This document shows positions 29,094 through 38,700 of a stretch of DNA of 61,726 nt, piece after piece (within the stretch, counting starts at the first letter, position 1; each line of letters begins with the position of its first letter). Source of the DNA: Tepidibacter mesophilus (GTDB taxonomy: Bacteria > Bacillota > Clostridia > Peptostreptococcales > Peptostreptococcaceae). The translations under genes were made by a program, and so were the position numbers. The DNA lies in the NCBI RefSeq assembly GCF_002724055.1, contig NZ_BDQY01000022.1, forward strand, positions 1 through 61,726, given 5' to 3'. Under the pieces are notes generated by a model. It was not told the origin of the DNA. It ran no database searches and saw only the letters and a list, made by a program, of their open reading frames with translations.

Positions 29094-29310
29094 TACATTC
29101 ACCTCTTTATTTAATAGAATTTTCAATTCTTTTAAGTCCTTTTGTTATCTTATCTTTTGGGTATCTATCATTACTATTATTTTAACAATTTGTATTTTTT
29201 ATGTACAGTTGTTAAAAAAGGATTTTTAATAAAACAATTTTATTATTTTAGTTATTTTTATGTTTTATGCTACAAAAAAAAAGTCAACCTTTTTATTATT
29301 TTTTAGTAAT

Positions 29311-29344
29311 ATTTAACATACATAAAATTAGATTTATGTTAAAT
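29311..29344. promoter_or_regulatory. Operator-like inverted repeat upstream of oadA
   Basis: Perfect 10-bp arms ATTTAACATA and TATGTTAAAT separated by 14 nt, in the AT-rich leader of the oxaloacetate decarboxylase operon, about 220 nt upstream of its start codon. A TTGACT box occurs at 29282-29287 on the minus strand, so the repeat would lie just upstream of a promoter. Confidence 0.5.
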
Positions 29345-29370
29345 CATACATTTTTCTTATATGTAAAAAA

Positions 29371-29417
29371 TAAGGACTGTTTCGATTAGAATTTAACTTC
29401 TAATCGAAACAGTCCTC
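29371..29417 (-). terminator. Terminator of sipL
   Basis: A strong hairpin, AGGACTGTTTCGATTAGAA paired with TTCTAATCGAAACAGTCCT, with a short loop; T-rich on the minus-strand exit side. It starts within 10 nt of the sipL stop. Confidence 0.9.
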
Positions 29418-29422
29418 TTTTA

Positions 29423-30973
29423 CTATATGTCTAATGTTACTTTCTTTTCTATTATTAAGTATTGACCCTCTTTTAAAGAATCCTCTTCATTCATATCATT
29501 AGTTTGAGCTATTTCTGATGCTGTTGTATTATATCTTTTTGCTACATCCCAAAGAGTATCATTTTCTTTTGCTATATATATAGTTATACTAGGTCTTGAT
29601 GAAGAATCTATGTCTCCTATAATTTCTCCATTAATTACAAATGAGCTCTTCAAATCTTCTACGATTTCAAATCTAGTTTTCCCTTTTATCTTTAATTCAA
29701 TTTCATTTTTTTGTATACTGTAATTTATACTATCTATGTTTATATTTGAGTACGGCTTCATGCTATCATTTATATTGCTTAAATCTATACTTTGTTTAAA
29801 CGGTATTTCTTCACTCATGCTGTATATAGGTCTTAGACCTTCTACAGGAGTATATAGTATATCAACGTGAATTATTCCTTCTATATTCATTTTTTCTTCT
29901 ATTATAAAATTGTCTGTTATAAATAACTTTGAATCTACATTTAATATCTCTTTTATTTCTATATCATCTCTATCATTTTGTATAACTTCATTTATTATAA
30001 AATCATCTTCACCAAAATCAACTATTTTATTTAAATCAAAACTTTTATCTTCAAGTTTTAAATCTTTATATGGACAATAAGCATCCTGAAGAGTTTCTTT
30101 TACTATATTTTCTGATACTTTGACCTTTGTACTAACAGTTGCATCAATTTCTACCAAATTAGTTTTTCCTGAATCGTCATCTTTTAAATTAAATTTAAAA
30201 TCTGTTAAGTTCATATAAGAATCTTGTTTCATTCCTTGAGTAGCCCCAGCTACTTCTATAAACTGTGTAAACTCTACAGAATTAGATCTTAACTTAATCA
30301 TCTCTTCTTCTTTATTTAAAACAATAGGATTCAGCTCAACTACTCCTCCTAAGATAACTTTGTTATCTGATAGCCTTGTCTCCTTTAAAAATACCTTTGG
30401 ATTTAATGACAATACAGAGCTAATATCTTGATTTTCACCCAAATTTATTATTTCATTTACTATAGTTTCTGATTTTTCTATTCCTATTACGTCATCATAG
30501 TATATTTCTTTTTTGCTAGTTTGTATATCATCAATTCCAGTTATGTCTCTTATAATATCAACTTTTTCTCTTGAAAATAAGCTACCTGTAATATTTATTA
30601 AACAGCCTAGTTTTATCTTTCTTTCATTTATTATGCTACAATCTATATGCTCTATATTGCTTTGTAGTATACTCTTCATAGCTGGAGAAATATCTTCTTT
30701 TTCAACAGCCTCGTTTATATCTATTTTTCCACTTAAATTAGTAACCTGTTTGTCTTGAGTTATATAAATAGTATTATAGTTTAAATCTCCTCTTAATATT
30801 ATTTTTCCTTGCATTAACTCTTCCTTCTTTAAAGATATGTAAGCATCTGCCTTTACTATCTCAAAAACATCATCCTTCGTATCAGGTACTAAAATTTCAG
30901 ATTCTAAAAAAGTTTGAAATCTACCAAAATCACTTCTATTGTCTATCTTCATTATATCCTTTATTAAATCCAT
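29423..30973 (-). CDS. sipL: SPOCS (DUF3794)-LysM spore coat assembly protein SipL
   Basis: 516 aa, close to the length of C. difficile SipL, which recruits SpoIVA to build the coat and needs its C-terminal LysM domain. Repeated DUF3794/SPOCS segments are seen across residues about 1-450, for example around VKADAYISLKKEE and VEIDATVSTKVKV, and a LysM domain at the end (YIAKENDTLWDVAKRYNTT). Neighbours veg and yabG match the C. difficile order. RBS GGGGGG before the ATG. Other SPOCS-LysM spore proteins exist, so the symbol rests on context too. Confidence 0.9.
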   Translation of the reverse strand: MDLIKDIMKIDNRSDFGRFQTFLESEILVPDTKDDVFEIVKADAYISLKKEELMQGKIILRGDLNYNTIYITQDKQVTNLSGKIDINEAVEKEDISPAMKSILQSNIEHIDCSIINERKIKLGCLINITGSLFSREKVDIIRDITGIDDIQTSKKEIYYDDVIGIEKSETIVNEIINLGENQDISSVLSLNPKVFLKETRLSDNKVILGGVVELNPIVLNKEEEMIKLRSNSVEFTQFIEVAGATQGMKQDSYMNLTDFKFNLKDDDSGKTNLVEIDATVSTKVKVSENIVKETLQDAYCPYKDLKLEDKSFDLNKIVDFGEDDFIINEVIQNDRDDIEIKEILNVDSKLFITDNFIIEEKMNIEGIIHVDILYTPVEGLRPIYSMSEEIPFKQSIDLSNINDSMKPYSNINIDSINYSIQKNEIELKIKGKTRFEIVEDLKSSFVINGEIIGDIDSSSRPSITIYIAKENDTLWDVAKRYNTTASEIAQTNDMNEEDSLKEGQYLIIEKKVTLDI

Positions 30974-31030
30974 TCTTATCCCCCCTAGTTAAATATATAC
31001 AAATATCACATTATTATTATATTTAACTAA

Positions 31031-31064
31031 ATCAAAAAAAATTCCATCTATTTTAGATGGAATT
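31031..31064 (-). terminator. Terminator of veg
   Basis: ATTCCATCTA pairs with TAGATGGAAT; a run of T follows on the minus strand. It begins at the veg stop codon. Confidence 0.8.
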
Positions 31065-31320
31065 AAGATACACTCATATTTTCACTTGTGCAAATTTGAA
31101 GTTTAACCGTAGACGTCAATACATCCGAATAACTATAGGATACTCTAGTACAATTACTATCATCTATTTTTACAACAAATATACTAGGGTACGTATTTTC
31201 TAAGATTCCTTTTCTAACAATCATCTTTTTTCTGCCTTTATTTGCTCTTAGAACTACGTTCTTTCCAACATGCTTTTCTATGTCTTTTCTTATCTGATCC
31301 AAAGTGTGTTTCGTAGCCAA
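31063..31320 (-). CDS. veg: Veg protein
   Basis: 85-aa protein of the Veg/DUF1021 family, linked in Bacillus to biofilm regulation and spore outgrowth. Contains the family core VGKNVVLRANKGRKK and a beta-rich C-half (YPSIFVVKID, SYSYSDVLT). Start is TTG with GAAGGTGA upstream. Expression in Bacillus is constitutive and strong; no promoter could be fixed here. It lies between sipL and the SpoIID-amidase gene. Confidence 0.94.
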   Translation of the reverse strand: MATKHTLDQIRKDIEKHVGKNVVLRANKGRKKMIVRKGILENTYPSIFVVKIDDSNCTRVSYSYSDVLTSTVKLQICTSENMSVS

Positions 31321-31414
31321 AAAATCACCTTCTTCTCCATTGTATGTTTACATAATATCATATATTTGAATCTATGTCAAACATATAAAATTATATTTTA
31401 TCCATTTTCATCTT

Positions 31415-32710
31415 TTATGTCAATATATTATTTTCATAATACTCAAGTATACTATATACTATATTATTTGCTATATTATCAATAAAATCAGACTTAGATA
31501 AAAGCTCTGATTCTAACGGGTTAGATATATATCCTAATTCACAATATACTCCATTACAAGCACTTTCTTTTAGTATATATATACTACCTTCCTTTACCCC
31601 TCTATTTTTTATATTCATTTTCTTTTTTAAATTACTGAGTATATTTTCTCCTATTGATTTTCCATTCATATCTCCCCAATAATATATAGCTTCAGCTCCG
31701 CTTACACCTTCAAATTTTGACTTATTTAAATGTATGCTAATTAAGAAATCAGGGTTAGATTTTTTAATCATGTCTACCCTTTTATCTAAAGATATATATT
31801 CGTCACTAGATCTTGATAAATATACACATGCCCCTACCTTTTCTAGCTTTTCTTTTAACTTCAATGTTACTTTTAATGAAATTTCTTTTTCTGTTAATGA
31901 TCCATTAGTATAACCTGTATCCTCTCCTCCATGACCTGCATCTATAAATATTTTTTTATTTTTGATAGGTAAATCTAAACTAAAATCATCTAACTTATAT
32001 ATTGTAACGTTCGTATAGTAATTATTTAAAATTTTTTTATAGTCCCAATTATTTTTTGCTTTTTCATTGGCTCCATATTGACAAAGACCTAATCCATGCC
32101 CTATTCCCTTTGTATAGAATCTTATTTTTATAGGTCTAAATCCAAATCTAGAAGATTCTAAATTTAAATTTTCACTAAATACACTTCCTTTAATCTCTTT
32201 ATTAAAAACTAGTATATTCTCTATTCTATTTCCATTGGTCTTTTTCAAGATCTTCAGCATATTATTTATAGAATACTCATTCATTAAATTTTGAGACATA
32301 TTGCATTTGAATATTGATTCAAGTTCTTCTAAATCCAGATCTACTATACTATCAGATTCTTTATTCAACATACATTCCTGACAAGTAATTCCTCTTAAAT
32401 AATCTATTTTTGTATTTAATAAATACTCACTATTTTCTGTACTTCCACCACAACAAGCATGGTAATATGCACAAATTGGAAAATCATTAAACATTATCAC
32501 TAAATTTTTAGTATTATCAACGGCTTCAAGCGCTTTATCGTATATATCCTCTATATTAAATTCTTGTTTTTTAAAATTCCCATCTGATATATTCCTGAAT
32601 ATATTAGTTCTCTCTATAATGGCTTGACACATAATGGCCTGAATATGAAACTCTTTCGAAATATTTTTAGATACTTTATAGGCTATAAGATTTCTAAATT
32701 TTCTATCCAT
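31415..32710 (-). CDS. SpoIID-like / N-acetylmuramoyl-L-alanine amidase fusion
   Basis: About 431 aa. The N-half is SpoIID-like: EFHIQAIMCQAIIERTN at the start, CCGGSTENSEY, and GHGLGLCQYGA near 230. Cys pairs (CC and CQEC) may bind zinc as in C. difficile SpoIID (inference). The C-half is an amidase_3 domain: DAGHGGEDTG, the second-shell Glu, SIHLN and CELGYISN are all visible. I take the ATG at 32710, preceded by AGAGGTGAT; the 32779 reading overlaps yabG. No signal peptide is seen, which is odd for a cell-wall enzyme. It may act in the mother-cell or forespore context. Confidence 0.85.
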   Translation of the reverse strand: MDRKFRNLIAYKVSKNISKEFHIQAIMCQAIIERTNIFRNISDGNFKKQEFNIEDIYDKALEAVDNTKNLVIMFNDFPICAYYHACCGGSTENSEYLLNTKIDYLRGITCQECMLNKESDSIVDLDLEELESIFKCNMSQNLMNEYSINNMLKILKKTNGNRIENILVFNKEIKGSVFSENLNLESSRFGFRPIKIRFYTKGIGHGLGLCQYGANEKAKNNWDYKKILNNYYTNVTIYKLDDFSLDLPIKNKKIFIDAGHGGEDTGYTNGSLTEKEISLKVTLKLKEKLEKVGACVYLSRSSDEYISLDKRVDMIKKSNPDFLISIHLNKSKFEGVSGAEAIYYWGDMNGKSIGENILSNLKKKMNIKNRGVKEGSIYILKESACNGVYCELGYISNPLESELLSKSDFIDNIANNIVYSILEYYENNILT

Positions 32711-32720
32711 AGTATCACCT

Positions 32721-33554
32721 CTATTCATATAGAGATTTAGGTAATCCAGACCTATACTTTCCTCTTGTCTCAAAACCACCTACACCTTTTATTCCTGTTA
32801 TAGTATTTTGAAAAACCTCTTCAAGGTGCATTACTTTATCAATCCTTGTATAAGCTATTTTTTCTACTATCAAAACAGGGTCTAAGCAATGTATTAATAT
32901 TCTGCTAGGAGAACTTGCAAAATTTGCTCCTGCACTTAATATAGCCTCATAATATGATTGACATGCTCCTGCAAAGATAATAAGTTCATCCATAGCATTT
33001 TCATATTTTCTAGCTTCTGAAACTGCTTTTATGAAATTTCGAGAATTTCTATAATTATTTAAATCTTTAATATCATGATTAGAATTTAGTATAGAATCAT
33101 GACCTGTAATGACTAATATATCTGGTGAATGTTCTTTCAAAAGCTCTCCCACTACTTTATGTTGGTCCGATTCTGCGACCACCTTGCCTACAGCTTCAAT
33201 GTCTAGCTTTTTATAAGCTTCTAAGCATATTTTTAAATATTCACCATCACCATCTAAATGAAGTACTTTCCCAGGTCTTCCAAAACCATTCCTATAATTC
33301 TTTTTTTGTTTATCACTTCGATTTCTTACAGCTCGTGTTAATAGACTTTCTATATGTCTGTTGAACACATACTGCCTAAAATCTTCTTGACCTACCATTT
33401 CTAAATCATCTATAGATGAATCAGCCATCAACCTAAAATCTATACCCTTTAAAATAACTTGATTTTTTTTATTTTTACTTTCCAAAATATCGGTTATCCT
33501 GAACAAAACATCTTTTCCATGTGATTTTCTAACAACTAAATCTCCTATCTTCAT
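32721..33554 (-). CDS. yabG: Sporulation-specific protease YabG
   Basis: About 277 aa, matching the YabG family that trims coat and cortex proteins in sporulation. Seen: GDLVVRKSHGKDVLF at the start, LHLDGDGEYL, VITGHDSI with the conserved His, and FAGACQSYYEAI with the likely nucleophile Cys. The second ATG (33554) has the better ribosome-site spacing (6 nt from GGAGG). Starts the yabG - SpoIID-amidase unit; the next gene begins 10 nt later. Its divergence from arcC leaves about 100 nt. Confidence 0.93.
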   Translation of the reverse strand: MKIGDLVVRKSHGKDVLFRITDILESKNKKNQVILKGIDFRLMADSSIDDLEMVGQEDFRQYVFNRHIESLLTRAVRNRSDKQKKNYRNGFGRPGKVLHLDGDGEYLKICLEAYKKLDIEAVGKVVAESDQHKVVGELLKEHSPDILVITGHDSILNSNHDIKDLNNYRNSRNFIKAVSEARKYENAMDELIIFAGACQSYYEAILSAGANFASSPSRILIHCLDPVLIVEKIAYTRIDKVMHLEEVFQNTITGIKGVGGFETRGKYRSGLPKSLYE

Positions 33555-33597
33555 CATATTCCTCCTGCCTAGTGGGATTAATATATTTTATGTTTGC

Positions 33598-33627
33598 AAA
33601 AAAATAATGTTCCCCTGTATGGAGAAC
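33598..33627 (-). terminator. Terminator of arcABC
   Basis: AATGTTCTCC pairs with GGGGAACATT on the minus strand, followed by ATTTTTTT. It lies 28 nt past arcC. Confidence 0.8.
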
Positions 33628-33655
33628 ATTGAGATTTAATTATATTAGAGAATCA

Positions 33656-34561
33656 TTATTTTATAATTAATGTACCTGTTTTTCCTTGTATTCCATCACT
33701 TGCTTTTTCAAGAGATGTTATAAGAGATTTTCTTCCTTGTTTAGACTCTGCAAATTTTATAGCAGCTTTAACCTTAGGCAGCATAGATCCAGGTGCAAAA
33801 TGACCTTCATCAATATATTTATATGCTTCATCAACATTTAATGTATCTAATAATTCTTCATTTTCCATCCCAAAGTTTATAGCTACCTTTTCTACAGCTG
33901 TAAGAATTATTAGATAATCAGCATCTAATATTTCTGCAATTTTCTCACTTGCAAAATCTTTATCTATAACAGCAGGGACTCCTATTAAAGATTTATTATC
34001 CTCTATAACAGGAATACCTCCTCCTCCAACAGTTATAACTACATGTCCATTATCAACTAATGTTTTAACAGTTTCCTTTTCTGCAATATCTGTAGGCATA
34101 GGAGATGGCACAACTCGTCTATATCCTCTCCCTGCATCTTCTTTCATATCATATCCTTTTTCTTCTTCCAGTTTTTTAGCCTCTTTCTCAGTATAAAAAG
34201 CTCCTATAGGCTTTGTAGGATTATTAAATGCTTCATCATCTTTATCTACTATAACCTGAGTTATTACTGTACATACAGGAATATCCATATTTCTATTTGA
34301 AAACTCTTCTCTAATTGCATTTTGAAGATGATAACCTATATATCCCTGACTCATAGCTCCACATTCTGGGAAAGGCATTTCAGGCATAGCCAAATTTATC
34401 ATTCCAACTTGTGGCCCATTCCCATGAGCTACAATTACATTATTTCCTTCCTGTATCAAATCAACTATAGGTTTTGCTGTTTCTTTAACCAATTCTAATT
34501 GTTCTTTAGGATTTTTGCCAAGAGCATTACCTCCAAGCGCAACAACTATCTTGTTACTCAT
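33656..34561 (-). CDS. arcC: Carbamate kinase
   Basis: Last enzyme of the arginine deiminase pathway: carbamoyl phosphate + ADP gives ATP. 301 aa of the amino-acid-kinase fold with VALGGNALG at the start, AHGNGPQVG (about 45-53), YIGYHLQNAIR, GGGGIPVI and the DKDFASE loop. RBS AAGGAGG. The 127-nt gap to arcB is filled by a family 2 repeat. Confidence 0.97.
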   Translation of the reverse strand: MSNKIVVALGGNALGKNPKEQLELVKETAKPIVDLIQEGNNVIVAHGNGPQVGMINLAMPEMPFPECGAMSQGYIGYHLQNAIREEFSNRNMDIPVCTVITQVIVDKDDEAFNNPTKPIGAFYTEKEAKKLEEEKGYDMKEDAGRGYRRVVPSPMPTDIAEKETVKTLVDNGHVVITVGGGGIPVIEDNKSLIGVPAVIDKDFASEKIAEILDADYLIILTAVEKVAINFGMENEELLDTLNVDEAYKYIDEGHFAPGSMLPKVKAAIKFAESKQGRKSLITSLEKASDGIQGKTGTLIIK

Positions 34562-34586
34562 AGTAAAGCCTCCTTTTTATTCTATA

Positions 34587-34690
34587 AGAAATTATATAGT
34601 TTTGAATGTATTTAATAAACTATTTCTAAGCAACAGAGTCGTAAGACTTGTTGAGGCCATGAGCCATGCGTTAGCATGAGGCAAATTTTT
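34587..34690 (+). repeat. Intergenic repeat, family 2, copy B
   Basis: A sequence shared with 40150-40330: GAAATTATATAGTTTTGAAT start, then TAAGCAACAGAGTCGT and a hairpin (34631-34653) of CAACA.AGTC arms, and an end ..GGCAAATTTTTATAG. It sits inside the arc operon, between arcB and arcC, and touches the arcB stop. It could affect RNA stability or partial termination. Confidence 0.7.
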
Positions 34691-35681
34691 ATAGATTTCC
34701 TATAGTTGCAACCATAACAGCCTTTATAGTATGCATTCTATTTTCAGCTTCATCGAATACCTTAGAATACTTAGATCTAAATACTTCATCTGTAACTTCC
34801 ATCTCTTTAAGACCAAATTTTTCATATATCTCTTTTCCCACTACAGTATTTTGATCGTGGAAGGAAGGTAGACAATGAAGGAATATAACGTCGTCATTCT
34901 CAGTTCTCTTTATCATATCCATATTAACTTGATACGGAGTTAATAGTTTTATTCTCTGCTCAAATTGATCTTCTTCTCCCATAGAGACCCAAACATCTGT
35001 ATAAATAACATCAGCACCTTTTACATCATCGACATTCTCACTAAGCTTAATTACAGCTCCAGTTTCTTTTGCAACTTCATTCATCTCATCTACTAATTCT
35101 TTAGAAGGCCATAGCTCTTTTGGAGCAAGTGCAACGAATTCCATTCCCATTTTAGCTGCACCTATCATAAGTGAATTACCCATATTATTTCTAGCATCTC
35201 CAACATACACGAACTTGACTTTATTAAGGCTTTTATTTACATGCTCTTTTACAGTTAAAAAGTCTGCTAGAATTTGAGTTGGGTGATATAAATCAGTAAG
35301 TCCATTCCATACACTAACTCCTGCATACTTTGCTAAACAATCAACAGTTTCTTGTTTAAACCCTCTAAATTCAATTCCATCATAATACCTTCCTAACACT
35401 TTAGCTGTATCTTCTATAGATTCTTTTTTACCCATCTGAGAATTTGTTAAAAATGTGACATTGGCACCTTCATCAAAACCAGCAACCTCAAATGCACATC
35501 TAGTTCTAGTAGATGTCTTTTCAAATAATAAAACAATATTTTTACCATCTAACAGGTTGCCCTTTATACCTGCTCTTTTCTTATTTTTTAAATCCATAGA
35601 TAGATCCAACATATATCTAATTTCATCTGGTGTAAAATCCTTTAATGTTATAAAATTTCTTCCTTTTAAATTTACTGGCAT
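34689..35681 (-). CDS. arcB: Ornithine carbamoyltransferase (catabolic)
   Basis: Splits citrulline with phosphate to ornithine and carbamoyl phosphate in the arginine deiminase pathway. 330 aa: carbamoyl-phosphate loop [10 protein letters not shown] at about 55-64, ornithine-loop HCLPSFHD near 268, and [10 protein letters not shown]. It lies between arcA and arcC with a 30-nt gap to arcA, so the degradative role is favoured over biosynthesis. RBS TAGGAGG. Confidence 0.96.
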   Translation of the reverse strand: MPVNLKGRNFITLKDFTPDEIRYMLDLSMDLKNKKRAGIKGNLLDGKNIVLLFEKTSTRTRCAFEVAGFDEGANVTFLTNSQMGKKESIEDTAKVLGRYYDGIEFRGFKQETVDCLAKYAGVSVWNGLTDLYHPTQILADFLTVKEHVNKSLNKVKFVYVGDARNNMGNSLMIGAAKMGMEFVALAPKELWPSKELVDEMNEVAKETGAVIKLSENVDDVKGADVIYTDVWVSMGEEDQFEQRIKLLTPYQVNMDMIKRTENDDVIFLHCLPSFHDQNTVVGKEIYEKFGLKEMEVTDEVFRSKYSKVFDEAENRMHTIKAVMVATIGNL

Positions 35682-35711
35682 TAAAAAAACCTCCTAATTT
35701 ATAGCTTTAGT

Positions 35712-36950
35712 TTATCGTAAATTTTCTCTAACAAGTGGCATAGACATGCACCTTGGACCACCTCTGCCCCTTGATAATTCCGAAGACGGCATGACATGTA
35801 ACTTAATTCCATTCTCCTCAAGTAGCCTATTAGTAACATGATTTCTAGAATAAACAATTACCTCTCCAGGAGAAATTGCCAAAGTATTAGAACCATCATT
35901 CCACTGCTCTCTTCCAGCATCTATAATATTTCCTGCACCACATCTTATTAATGTTATATCCTCAACCTCTAAATATTTTTTTAAAATATCACTAAGTTTC
36001 ATAGTTTCTTTTTTAATATCAAGCTTTAGCTTTTCATCGCCTCTTCTTATTGAATATACAGTTAATGGGCCTTCTATTTCAGGATGTATAGTAAATTTAT
36101 TGTAATCTACCATCGTAAATACAGTATCAAGGTGCATAAAAGCTCTTTTTTTAGGTATATCAAAAGCAAGAACTACTTCAAACTTTTCATCTTTTTCCAA
36201 TATATTCTTAGCTACAGACTCTATAGAATAAGCATCTGTTCTCTCAGATATACCAATTGCTATAACCTTATCACTTAATATAAGTTCATCTCCACCCTCT
36301 ATAGATGTTTTATTGTCTCTATCAAACCATATAGGTATATTTTTATCTTTATACTCAGGATGATATTTGAATATATATTTAGCAAATAAAGTTTCTCTAT
36401 TTCGTGTTACTGTTCTCATATGATTTAATGATATTCCTTGTCCCATAGTTGCAAACGGGTCTCTTGTAAAATATAAATTCGGCATAGGATCAACTATAAA
36501 TGGATAATTCGAACTCACAATATCTGTTAATGAAGTTTTTTTATAATCTCTTATCTCTTCTTTTCTAATTCCCTCCATCATCTTATCTATCATGTCTCTT
36601 TCGTTTGAAAATCCTAGAATATACTCTTTAACAAGTTCTCTTTTTTTGCTACTATCTATATTTGCTTCCTTTATAAATTCATCTACAAAAATCTCTTTTA
36701 TTCCAAAGTCCTTTATAGATTCTGCAACCATATTCTCTAAATAGAGTACCTCAACATCATTTGATTTGAGTATATTGGCAAACGCATCATGTTCCTGCCT
36801 TGCAACCTCCATATATGGAATATCATCAAACAGCAACCTATCCATTAAGTCAGGAGTTAAATTTTCGATCTCTTTACCTGGTCTATGTAAAAGAACTTTT
36901 TTTAACTTTCCTATTTCAGAATATACATTCAAAACATTTTCTTTTAACAT
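35712..36950 (-). CDS. arcA: Arginine deiminase
   Basis: Hydrolyses arginine to citrulline and ammonia, first step of the fermentative arginine pathway. 412 aa, the usual length. Seen: LLHRPGKE (about 20), [11 protein letters not shown] with the substrate-binding Asp (about 161-171), [10 protein letters not shown] and the catalytic Cys in [12 protein letters not shown] near the C terminus (about residue 402). Its promoter at 37003-37032 is strong; a putative ArgR-like operator lies upstream. First gene of arcA-arcB-arcC. Confidence 0.98.
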   Translation of the reverse strand: MLKENVLNVYSEIGKLKKVLLHRPGKEIENLTPDLMDRLLFDDIPYMEVARQEHDAFANILKSNDVEVLYLENMVAESIKDFGIKEIFVDEFIKEANIDSSKKRELVKEYILGFSNERDMIDKMMEGIRKEEIRDYKKTSLTDIVSSNYPFIVDPMPNLYFTRDPFATMGQGISLNHMRTVTRNRETLFAKYIFKYHPEYKDKNIPIWFDRDNKTSIEGGDELILSDKVIAIGISERTDAYSIESVAKNILEKDEKFEVVLAFDIPKKRAFMHLDTVFTMVDYNKFTIHPEIEGPLTVYSIRRGDEKLKLDIKKETMKLSDILKKYLEVEDITLIRCGAGNIIDAGREQWNDGSNTLAISPGEVIVYSRNHVTNRLLEENGIKLHVMPSSELSRGRGGPRCMSMPLVRENLR

Positions 36951-37002
36951 CGCCTTCTCCTTCCTGATCTAAATTTTTAATACAAATGATATGTATGTTT
37001 TT

Positions 37003-37032
37003 AGTATAGTTTCCATTCATTGGTAATGTCAA
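37003..37032 (-). promoter_or_regulatory. arcA promoter
   Basis: On the minus strand TTGACA (37027-37032) and TATACT (37003-37008) are separated by 18 nt, close to the sigma-A consensus. The start codon of arcA is about 53 nt downstream. Upstream at 37067-37089 ATTCG and CGAAT form an inverted repeat with a 13-nt AT spacer, which resembles ArgR-type sites only loosely. Confidence 0.75.
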
Positions 37033-37159
37033 TTATTTTTTTTATTATTTTTTTGTTTTAATTTTCATTCGTTATTTTTATATGCGAATCGACATTTTTT
37101 TCATAAATTACATTTGTTTTAGATTTATTTTTAACGACATTTTTCTACATAAAAATCAA

Positions 37160-37180
37160 TTGTAATTATTTAAATCACAA
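37160..37180. promoter_or_regulatory. CRP/FNR-like palindrome (second site)
   Basis: TTGTAAT and ATCACAA arms, 7 nt apart, one mismatch. Similar in pattern to the better site at 37224-37243 in the same divergent region. Weak on its own; noted as a possible second operator. Confidence 0.3.
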
Positions 37181-37223
37181 CTTATTATGTACATTTTTCT
37201 ACTTTTAATTCTAAATTCAAACT

Positions 37224-37258
37224 TTGTGTTTGATTTAACACAATAAAATTTATATACT
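37224..37258 (+). promoter_or_regulatory. Promoter of the dipeptidase-transporter unit with overlapping palindrome
   Basis: TTGATT (37230-37235) and TATACT (37253-37258) are 17 nt apart. A perfect palindrome TTGTGTT-N6-AACACAA (37224-37243) overlaps the -35 box; it resembles sites for CRP/FNR-family regulators such as ArcR, which control arginine deiminase genes in other Firmicutes. The start codon is 78 nt downstream of the -10. Confidence 0.6.
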
Positions 37259-37335
37259 ATTGTTATTGAGGTCTCATTTAAGTATATAAATTTATATAAA
37301 TGAGCAAAATCTTATAATAAAAGGAGATGATTTTT

Positions 37336-38670
37336 ATGAATATAGATTTAAGTGTTGAAAATATTAAAGATGATTTAATTAAATCTATACAAGAAATAGT
37401 AAAAATACGTAGTGTAATATCTGATAAAACAGACAAATTCCCGTTCGGAGAAAATATTGATAATGCACTTAGAGCGACTTTAAATTTATGTGAATCTTTA
37501 GGATTTAAAACCTATTATAAGGATGGATATTATGGATATGCAGAAATAGGACAAGGAAATGAAATGATAGGTATACTTGGCCATCTTGATGTTGTACCTG
37601 AAGGAGAGATAAACGATTGGAAACACGATCCTTATAGTGCAGTAATAGAAGATAATAAGTTATACGGCAGAGGAACTCAAGATGATAAAGGTCCTACAAT
37701 AGCAGCTATATATGCAGTTAAATCACTTATGAATCTGAATATAAAGTTCAATAAAAGAATAAGATTTATATTCGGTACAGATGAAGAAAATCTTTGGGGT
37801 GGAATTTCTGAATACGTTAAGAATGAAGAGATACCTTCTTATGGATTCACACCTGACTCTGTATTCCCTATGATAAATGCAGAAAAAGGGTTATTACAAG
37901 CTAATATAAAATGTACAAATTCATCTAATATAAAATTAAGTGGAGGAAATGCATATAATGCTGTTCCAGATAGAATATCTTATCATGGAGATAACTTAGA
38001 CGAGCTATCCAAAGAACTTGATAGATTAAATTTTGAATATAAGTCTGATTCAAATTCATTAACAGTTATAGGAAAAGCTTCTCATGCATGTAATCCTCAT
38101 TACGGAATAAATGCTATTTCTAGACTATGTATAGCCTTAAATAACATAGGTATTAAATCTAATTCAATAGAATTTATATCAAATGTGATAGGTGAAACTT
38201 ATAATGGAGATAATATAATTCCTAACTGTGAGGATCAAGCTTCAGGAAAACTTACTCTAAATATAGGAAAAATAAACATAGATGAAAATAAAGAACAAAT
38301 TGGAGTTGATATAAGAATTCCAGTTACAATTGAAAAAGATATAGTAGTAAATGCTTTAAAAGAAAAACTAGCTAAATACAACTTAGAATATGAAGAGTAT
38401 GATTATTTAAAATCAATATACGTTCCAGCCGATCATTTTTTAATTAAAACATTACAAAAGGTTTACGAAGAAGAAACAGGACTTGACTCTACTCCTCTAT
38501 CTTCAGGTGGAGCTACTTATGCAAGAGCTATAGATAATTGTGTAGCTTTTGGATGTGTATTTCCTAACAAACCTAAAGTTGAGCATCAAGCAAATGAATA
38601 TATAGAAATAGAAGATCTAATTAAAGCAACTAAAATATACGCTAAAGCCGTATACGAACTAACAAAATAG
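37336..38670 (+). CDS. pepV: M20-family dipeptidase, PepV/Sapep-like
   Basis: Zinc-dependent dipeptidase of about 444 aa. Seen: GHLDVVPEG (His and catalytic Asp), GRGTQDDKGP (metal Asp), DEENLWGG (catalytic Glu-Glu), HACNPHYG in the lid domain and a closing EHQANEYI with the last metal His. I take the ATG at 37336, with AAGGAG at good spacing; an earlier ATG overlaps that site. It is divergent from arcA and followed by a YfcC transporter, which suggests peptide-derived arginine or other amino acids as source. Confidence 0.85.
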   Translation: MNIDLSVENIKDDLIKSIQEIVKIRSVISDKTDKFPFGENIDNALRATLNLCESLGFKTYYKDGYYGYAEIGQGNEMIGILGHLDVVPEGEINDWKHDPYSAVIEDNKLYGRGTQDDKGPTIAAIYAVKSLMNLNIKFNKRIRFIFGTDEENLWGGISEYVKNEEIPSYGFTPDSVFPMINAEKGLLQANIKCTNSSNIKLSGGNAYNAVPDRISYHGDNLDELSKELDRLNFEYKSDSNSLTVIGKASHACNPHYGINAISRLCIALNNIGIKSNSIEFISNVIGETYNGDNIIPNCEDQASGKLTLNIGKINIDENKEQIGVDIRIPVTIEKDIVVNALKEKLAKYNLEYEEYDYLKSIYVPADHFLIKTLQKVYEEETGLDSTPLSSGGATYARAIDNCVAFGCVFPNKPKVEHQANEYIEIEDLIKATKIYAKAVYELTK

Positions 38671-38700
38671 CAAATAATTTTACTACAAGGAGGTATATTT

